A stretch of 64,000 bases of DNA. Origin: Hydrogenophaga sp040372165 (GTDB taxonomy: Bacteria > Pseudomonadota > Gammaproteobacteria > Burkholderiales > Burkholderiaceae_C). A program made the translations under genes and the position numbers. The notes below the pieces were generated by a model. It saw only the letters and a list, made by a program, of their open reading frames with translations. It was not told the DNA's origin and did no database searches. Below are positions 60,296-64,000 of this stretch, piece by piece. Numbering within the stretch: the first letter of the stretch is position 1; each line of letters begins with the position of its first letter. The DNA lies in assembly GCF_040372165.1 (NCBI RefSeq), contig NZ_BAABWG010000007.1, forward strand, positions 1 through 64,000. The letters run 5' to 3'.

Positions 60296-61282
60296 ATGCT
60301 CAACGTGTTCAGCCTGGCCAACGGCCGCCTCGTTCAGGAAGAGATCGCCTCTCTCGAAGACCTGACCCACTGCAAACCCATCTGGGTGGACCTGGAGTCC
60401 CCCACCGTGGAGGAACGACGCTGGGTCAAGCAGCACTTCGGCCTGTCCATCCCGGAAGATGCGATGGACGACGACATCGAAGAGTCCGCTCGCTTCTTTG
60501 AAGAGGACAACGGCGAACGCCATATCCGTAGCGATTTCTTCATCGACGACCCGGACCTCCCGCACGCCATCCGCGTGGCGTTCATCCTGAACGAACACAA
60601 CGACTCGCTCAAAAGCAAAGGCGTTCTGTTCTCCATACACGACGAAGACGTGCCAGTGTTCCGCTTGCTGCGGATGCGGGCCCGTCGCATGCCGGGACTG
60701 ATCGAAGACGCCAAAGACGTGCTGCTCATGCTCTTCGACTCGGACGCGGAATACTGCGCTGACACGCTCGAGGAGATCTATGACGATCTCGACCGGGTCA
60801 GCCGCCAGGTTCTCTCGGGCGAAGTGACCGACGACACCGCCGGCCAGGTGCTCGCAGCCATTGCGCGCCACGAAGACTTGTCCGGCCGGATCCGGCGCAA
60901 CATGATGGATACCCGGCGCGCCGTGAGCTTCACCATGCGCTCGCGCATGCTCAGCGCAGAACAGTTCGAGGATGCGCGGCAGATTCTGCGAGACCTGGAT
61001 TCGCTTGACAGCCACACCGCGTTTTTGTTCGACAAGATCAACTTCCTGATGGACGCGACGGTCGGTTTCATCAACATCAACCAGAACAAGATCATCAAGA
61101 TCTTCTCTGTGGCCAGCGTCGCCATGCTGCCACCAACGCTGATCGCCAGCCTGTACGGCATGAACTTCCAGTACATGCCTGAGCTGAGCCAGAAATGGGG
61201 CTATCCGTTTGCGCTGGGGTTGATGGTGTTGTCGGCGGTGATTCCGATGTTGTATTTCCGGAAGCGGGGATGGCTGAGGTGA
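60296..61282 (+). CDS. corA: CorA magnesium/cobalt channel
   Basis: A 328-aa pentameric channel protein. A cytoplasmic alpha/beta domain (residues ~1-270) precedes two C-terminal transmembrane helices with the selectivity motif GMN at 288-290 (LYGMNFQYMPEL), and a basic C terminus (FRKRGWLR). Length is normal for proteobacterial CorA. The ATG is at 60296. Confidence 0.96.
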   Translation: MLNVFSLANGRLVQEEIASLEDLTHCKPIWVDLESPTVEERRWVKQHFGLSIPEDAMDDDIEESARFFEEDNGERHIRSDFFIDDPDLPHAIRVAFILNEHNDSLKSKGVLFSIHDEDVPVFRLLRMRARRMPGLIEDAKDVLLMLFDSDAEYCADTLEEIYDDLDRVSRQVLSGEVTDDTAGQVLAAIARHEDLSGRIRRNMMDTRRAVSFTMRSRMLSAEQFEDARQILRDLDSLDSHTAFLFDKINFLMDATVGFININQNKIIKIFSVASVAMLPPTLIASLYGMNFQYMPELSQKWGYPFALGLMVLSAVIPMLYFRKRGWLR

Positions 61283-61354
61283 GGGGTGGGTTGTAGCTTG
61301 CTGCTACGGACCAGCTGAACCCTGCTTTCAGGCGGTGAATGGATTTCTCCAGTA

Positions 61355-61909
61355 AAGCTGGGCTTCTTCTTTCATTCTTCTTTTTCTTCCCCCCCTATCC
61401 CCCCCGCCCCTTTCCACCCCCGCCGGGGCGGAAAGGGGAGCCTTTAAACATTCGGCTTTTGCTACTTGGACGGCTGGCTACTGGCGGGAGGTTGCCACTG
61501 CTTCTCGCTCCCCGCGGTTTCTCCACAGCTGTCGTAGGAACCTCGCCTGCACATGGTGCGCCCACGGCAGGCAACCGGCATTGCCGCTGCGCGGCTCGCC
61601 GGTTGACTGCAAGCGAGACTTTGCAGGTCAACGAGATTGGCAACGCGTGAAGCAAGCGCACATCCGACAAGCCGCGAAGCGGCAAAGTCAGATGGGCGCC
61701 GTGGGCGTTAAGACCAAAGCCGAGGCTCCTACGACAGCCTCAACGAAATGTATGTACCCCAAACCAAGGTGGCGACGGTTCGAGCCGTAGAAGCTGGGTC
61801 GGAGACCAGAAGCCAAATGAGAGCTCCCCCTTTCCGCCCGGCGGGGTGGAAAGGGGGTTGGGGGGATAGGGGGGAAAGAGAAAAAGAACGAAAGAAAAAA
61901 CTCGAGCTT
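61355..61909. repeat. 555-bp imperfect palindrome (two inverted ~250-bp arms)
   Basis: The left arm (about 61355-61605) and right arm (about 61660-61909) are inverted copies around a centre at 61632. Matches include the outer polypyrimidine/polypurine blocks (TTCTTTTTCTTCCCCCC vs its complement), the CCCCTTTCC-GCCGG-GGAAAGGGG hairpins, CATTCGGCTTTTG vs CATTTGGCTTCTG, GCTGTCGTAGGA, CGCCCACGGC (61559-61568 and 61698-61707, exact) and TTGCCGCT-CGCGGCT. About 55 bases separate the arms. No transposase or direct target repeat is visible. It resembles two inverted copies of an intergenic repeat or a MITE-like element. Confidence 0.88.
61843..61874 (+). other. G-rich tract with quadruplex potential
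   Basis: The right arm of the palindrome contains GG-AAA-GGGGG-TT-GGGGGG-ATA-GGGGGG (approximately 61848-61874), i.e. three long G-runs plus shorter ones, and its mirror C-rich tract at 61389-61410. Such tracts can form G-quadruplexes or triplex DNA. Structure formation is not proven. Confidence 0.5.
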
Positions 61910-61951
61910 CAAGAGCCAACAAGCGCCTGGCCGCAGGCAAAACCGAACAAC

Positions 61952-62710
61952 TCAGTGCCAAGCCCGGAGCAACCGATCCACCACCACCCCGCTGTACCGA
62001 CTCGCCACTTCCCGCAGGAACTTCGGAAAGTCCACATGGGCCTCATCATCGGCCCGGTCGGAAATCGTCCTCACCACGGCCAGCGGCACACCAAAGTCAT
62101 GGCACACCTGCGCAAAGGCTGCGCCTTCCATCTCCACCGCCAGCGCCTCTGGCAACTCCGCGCACAGTTTTTGCGACTCTGCATTGGTCGATACAAAGCG
62201 ATCACCGCTTAACAGCAAGCCTTCATGCACTTGAGGAGCATGCAAACCATGCGCTTCGAGAACGTCGGGAGCGATGCCTTGCGGTACCCATGCCGCCGTC
62301 TCGTCGCAAGCCTGCTTGAGCCGGTCACTGCCATCGGCGTCGGCGTCAAATCGCTTGCGGCCATAGCCCGGTACCTCGTGGCGCTCAAATATGGGCGAGG
62401 CATCCATGTCGTGCTGCAAGAACTGCCGCGCCACCACCATGTCCCCCACTTTCACGCCATCGCCCAGGCCACCGGCCACGCCGGTGAAGATGATGCGGTC
62501 CACCTTGAAGCGGTCGATCAGCAATGCCGCGGTCGTGGCCGCCGCCACCTTGCCGATGCCCGAGAGCACCACCACCACTTCGTGTCCGTGCAAATGCCCC
62601 AGCCAGAAGTCGCGCCCGGCCACTGTCTGCCGATGCTCGTCGGGCATCAGGTCGAGAACGCTGGAGAGTTCTTCGTGCAGGGCGGCAACAATCGCGGTAA
62701 CGGCGGTCAT
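61952..62710 (-). CDS. mtnN: 5'-Methylthioadenosine/S-adenosylhomocysteine nucleosidase
   Basis: A 252-aa nucleosidase that splits adenine from MTA or SAH in the methionine salvage and methylation cycle. The start MTAVTAIVAALHEEL, GIGKVAAATTAALLID, TGVAGGLGDGVKVGD, AVEMEGAAFAQV and VRTISDRAD match MTA/SAH nucleosidases; the last holds the catalytic Asp. The ATG at 62710 is chosen, as the upstream frame has no support. It is 88 bases downstream of the acyl-CoA ligase on the same strand. Confidence 0.93.
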   Translation of the reverse strand: MTAVTAIVAALHEELSSVLDLMPDEHRQTVAGRDFWLGHLHGHEVVVVLSGIGKVAAATTAALLIDRFKVDRIIFTGVAGGLGDGVKVGDMVVARQFLQHDMDASPIFERHEVPGYGRKRFDADADGSDRLKQACDETAAWVPQGIAPDVLEAHGLHAPQVHEGLLLSGDRFVSTNAESQKLCAELPEALAVEMEGAAFAQVCHDFGVPLAVVRTISDRADDEAHVDFPKFLREVASRYSGVVVDRLLRAWH

Positions 62711-62751
62711 GAACACAACTCCCGTGAGGTACGTAGGCTGAGACAAACAAA

Positions 62752-62777
62752 GAAAAAAGGGCGACTTGCGTCACCCT
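62752..62777 (-). terminator. Intrinsic terminator after the acyl-CoA ligase gene
   Basis: On the minus strand AGGGTGAC pairs with GTCGCCCT around a GCAA tetraloop (62758-62777), followed by six T (62752-62757). It lies 21 bases after the ligase stop and separates it from mtnN. Confidence 0.9.
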
Positions 62778-62798
62778 CTCATTGTCTCGCATACGCGC

Positions 62799-64000
62799 TC
62801 ACTTCTTGTCGCGAAGCTCCCGCCGCAAAATCTTGCCCACTGGAGTCTTGGGCAGATCGGTACGAAACTCGACCACTTTGGGTTGCTTGTAGCCAGTGAG
62901 ATGCTCTTTGCAGAATTGCCGCACCTGCTGCTCAGTGAGCGACTCGTCCTTCTTGACGATCACCAGCTTGACAGCCTCACCAGACTTTTCATCAGGCACA
63001 CCGACCACAGCGCATTCCATGACGCCCGGCATTTGCGCCACGACATCTTCCACTTCGTTCGGATAGACGTTGAAGCCGCTGACCAGGACCATGTCCTTCT
63101 TGCGATCGACGATCTTGAAGTAACCGTTCTCGTCCATGATGCCGATGTCACCGGTCTTGAAGTAGCCGTCGGCTGTCATGACTTTGGCCGTCTCTTCCGG
63201 ACGCTGCCAGTAGCCGGCCATGACCTGAGGGCCTTTGATGGCAATCTCGCCAGGCTGACCTTGCGGGACCTCATTGCCTTCGTCGTCCAGGCATTTCATG
63301 TAGGTGTTGGGCATCGGCACACCGATGGTGCCGGTGAACTCTGTGTTGGTCACCGGGTTGCACGAAGCCGAAGGGCTGGTCTCTGAGAGGCCATAGCCTT
63401 CACAAATCGGGCAGCCGGTTTTCTCCAGCCACATCTTGGCCACGGCCCCTTGCACCGCCATGCCGCCACCGACCGAGACTTTCAGGTTGGACCAGTCCAC
63501 CGTTTTGAAATCGGGATGATTGGCCAGACCATTGAACAGCGTGTTGACAGCGGGAAAACTGTGAATCGTGTGCTTGGACAATTCCTTGAGCACGGCCGGC
63601 AGGTCGCGCGGATTCGGAATGAGCACCATCTTGCCGCCGGTGCGCATGTTGAGCATCATGCCGACGGTGAAAGCAAAGATGTGATAGAGCGGCAGCGCAC
63701 AAACGGCTGTCGGCTGTTGACCGGCCGGCACCTTCTTCATCACCGGCTCGTTCCAGGCCTCGGACTGCAATGCGTTGGCGATGACGTTTCGATGCAGCAG
63801 GACCGAACCTTTCGAGACACCCGTGGTGCCGCCGGTGTACTGCAGGACAGCCACATCATCGGGCGCAATCTCGGGGCGCTTGAGGCTGCCGCGCGAGCCG
63901 CGTGCAATCGCATCGTTGAAACGCACCGCATGCGGCAGGCTGTACTCGGGCACCATCTTCTTCACGTTGCGCACGACGTAGTTGACGATTGCGCCCTTGA
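62799..64000 (-). CDS. fadD: Long-chain acyl-CoA ligase (AMP-forming), 3' part
   Basis: The C-terminal ~400 residues of an adenylate-forming enzyme that activates fatty acids for beta-oxidation. The frame is open to the right edge (...KGAIVNYVVRNVKKMVPEY). The AMP-binding P-loop YTGGTTGVSKGS, the second motif EGYGLSETSPS, TGDIG and the C-terminal VLVSGFNVYPNEVED and PKTPVGKILRRELRD are present. The N-terminal part lies beyond the window. The fadD name is by similarity of these motifs. Confidence 0.9.
   Translation of the reverse strand, partial: KGAIVNYVVRNVKKMVPEYSLPHAVRFNDAIARGSRGSLKRPEIAPDDVAVLQYTGGTTGVSKGSVLLHRNVIANALQSEAWNEPVMKKVPAGQQPTAVCALPLYHIFAFTVGMMLNMRTGGKMVLIPNPRDLPAVLKELSKHTIHSFPAVNTLFNGLANHPDFKTVDWSNLKVSVGGGMAVQGAVAKMWLEKTGCPICEGYGLSETSPSASCNPVTNTEFTGTIGVPMPNTYMKCLDDEGNEVPQGQPGEIAIKGPQVMAGYWQRPEETAKVMTADGYFKTGDIGIMDENGYFKIVDRKKDMVLVSGFNVYPNEVEDVVAQMPGVMECAVVGVPDEKSGEAVKLVIVKKDESLTEQQVRQFCKEHLTGYKQPKVVEFRTDLPKTPVGKILRRELRDKK

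Larger units (their letters stand above)
61283..61951. other. Gene-free region after corA
   Basis: 669 bases without a credible gene. Nearly all of it is the large imperfect palindrome at 61355-61909. Open frames here read as low-complexity Phe/Pro-rich strings on both strands and mirror one another because of the palindrome, so none is taken as coding. 61910-61951 is the 3' flank of mtnN. Confidence 0.8.

Noticed and set aside
61339..61961. Small proteins rich in Phe/Pro on both strands after corA
   Set aside because: The mirrored peptide strings are explained by the palindrome; no start signal or conserved domain is present.
63974..64000. Start of the acyl-CoA ligase at 63974
   Set aside because: The frame remains open to the right edge and the protein lacks its N-terminal half, so this is an internal codon.

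Overview
The window looks like ordinary core chromosome of a high-GC betaproteobacterium of the order Burkholderiales, most likely family Comamonadaceae. The evidence is gene content and order: tRNA-Tyr/Gly/Thr, trpEGDC next to gph-rpe, bamE-dapB-exbBD-leuS-lptE-holA, the proteobacterial-type gshA, hprK/ptsN/hpf and lptAB-rpoN. The genus cannot be fixed from sequence alone. I see no prophage, integrase, transposase, CRISPR array or defence island. The unusual material lies in regulatory leaders, repeats and a few uncharacterised small operons.

Layout. 54-421: three tRNA genes on the minus strand, reading off the left edge. 492-7511: a minus-strand trp operon in the order trpL-trpE-trpG-ltaE-lysE-trpD-(small membrane ORF)-trpC-ung. 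trpL is a 28-codon leader peptide with a Trp-Pro-Trp motif that appears to be leaderless. 7723-9593: two plus-strand periplasmic protein genes. 9625-11224: gph and rpe, separated by a perfect-period 105-bp tandem repeat that stays in frame with gph. 11349-15341: apaG, a CPA2 antiporter, thiL, pgpA, pncC. 15569-18663: a CZB-like protein, a UPF0149/SEC-C protein, a glutamate-synthase-like flavoprotein. 18670-23703: minus-strand lptA, lptB, rpoN, an RNA methyltransferase and a PIN protein. 23851-28621: argP-argS-SPOR protein-dsbA, with argO divergent from argP.

28639-34040: a lipoprotein serine protease, a LysR regulator coupled to a thioredoxin-like protein, a haloacid dehalogenase and malate synthase G (glcB). 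34066-40645: a secreted HExxH protein, two c-type cytochromes, a CWC protein / small membrane protein / MFS group, a class II glutamine amidotransferase and an unknown protein. 40882-46603: gshB, kup, gshA, proA. 46792-53691: a rhodanese, then holA, lptE, leuS, exbD, exbB, dapB. 53691-57089: bamE and fur (divergent), hprK, ptsN, hpf. 57380-61282: MFS exporter, patatin phospholipase, corA. 61355-61909: a 555-bp imperfect palindrome. 61952-64000: mtnN and the 3' part of an acyl-CoA ligase gene.

How the genes fit together. Tryptophan synthesis is probably attenuated through trpL. ArgP, ArgS and ArgO form a compact arginine-handling block. gshA and gshB make glutathione and flank a K+ importer. 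LptA, LptB, LptE and BamE serve the outer membrane, and EIIA-Ntr, HprK, Hpf and RpoN are the nitrogen-PTS / hibernation / sigma-54 set, here split into two loci. The best candidates for new biology are the leaderless Trp-Pro-Trp trpL, the start-codon-carrying tandem repeat before gph and the large palindrome after corA.
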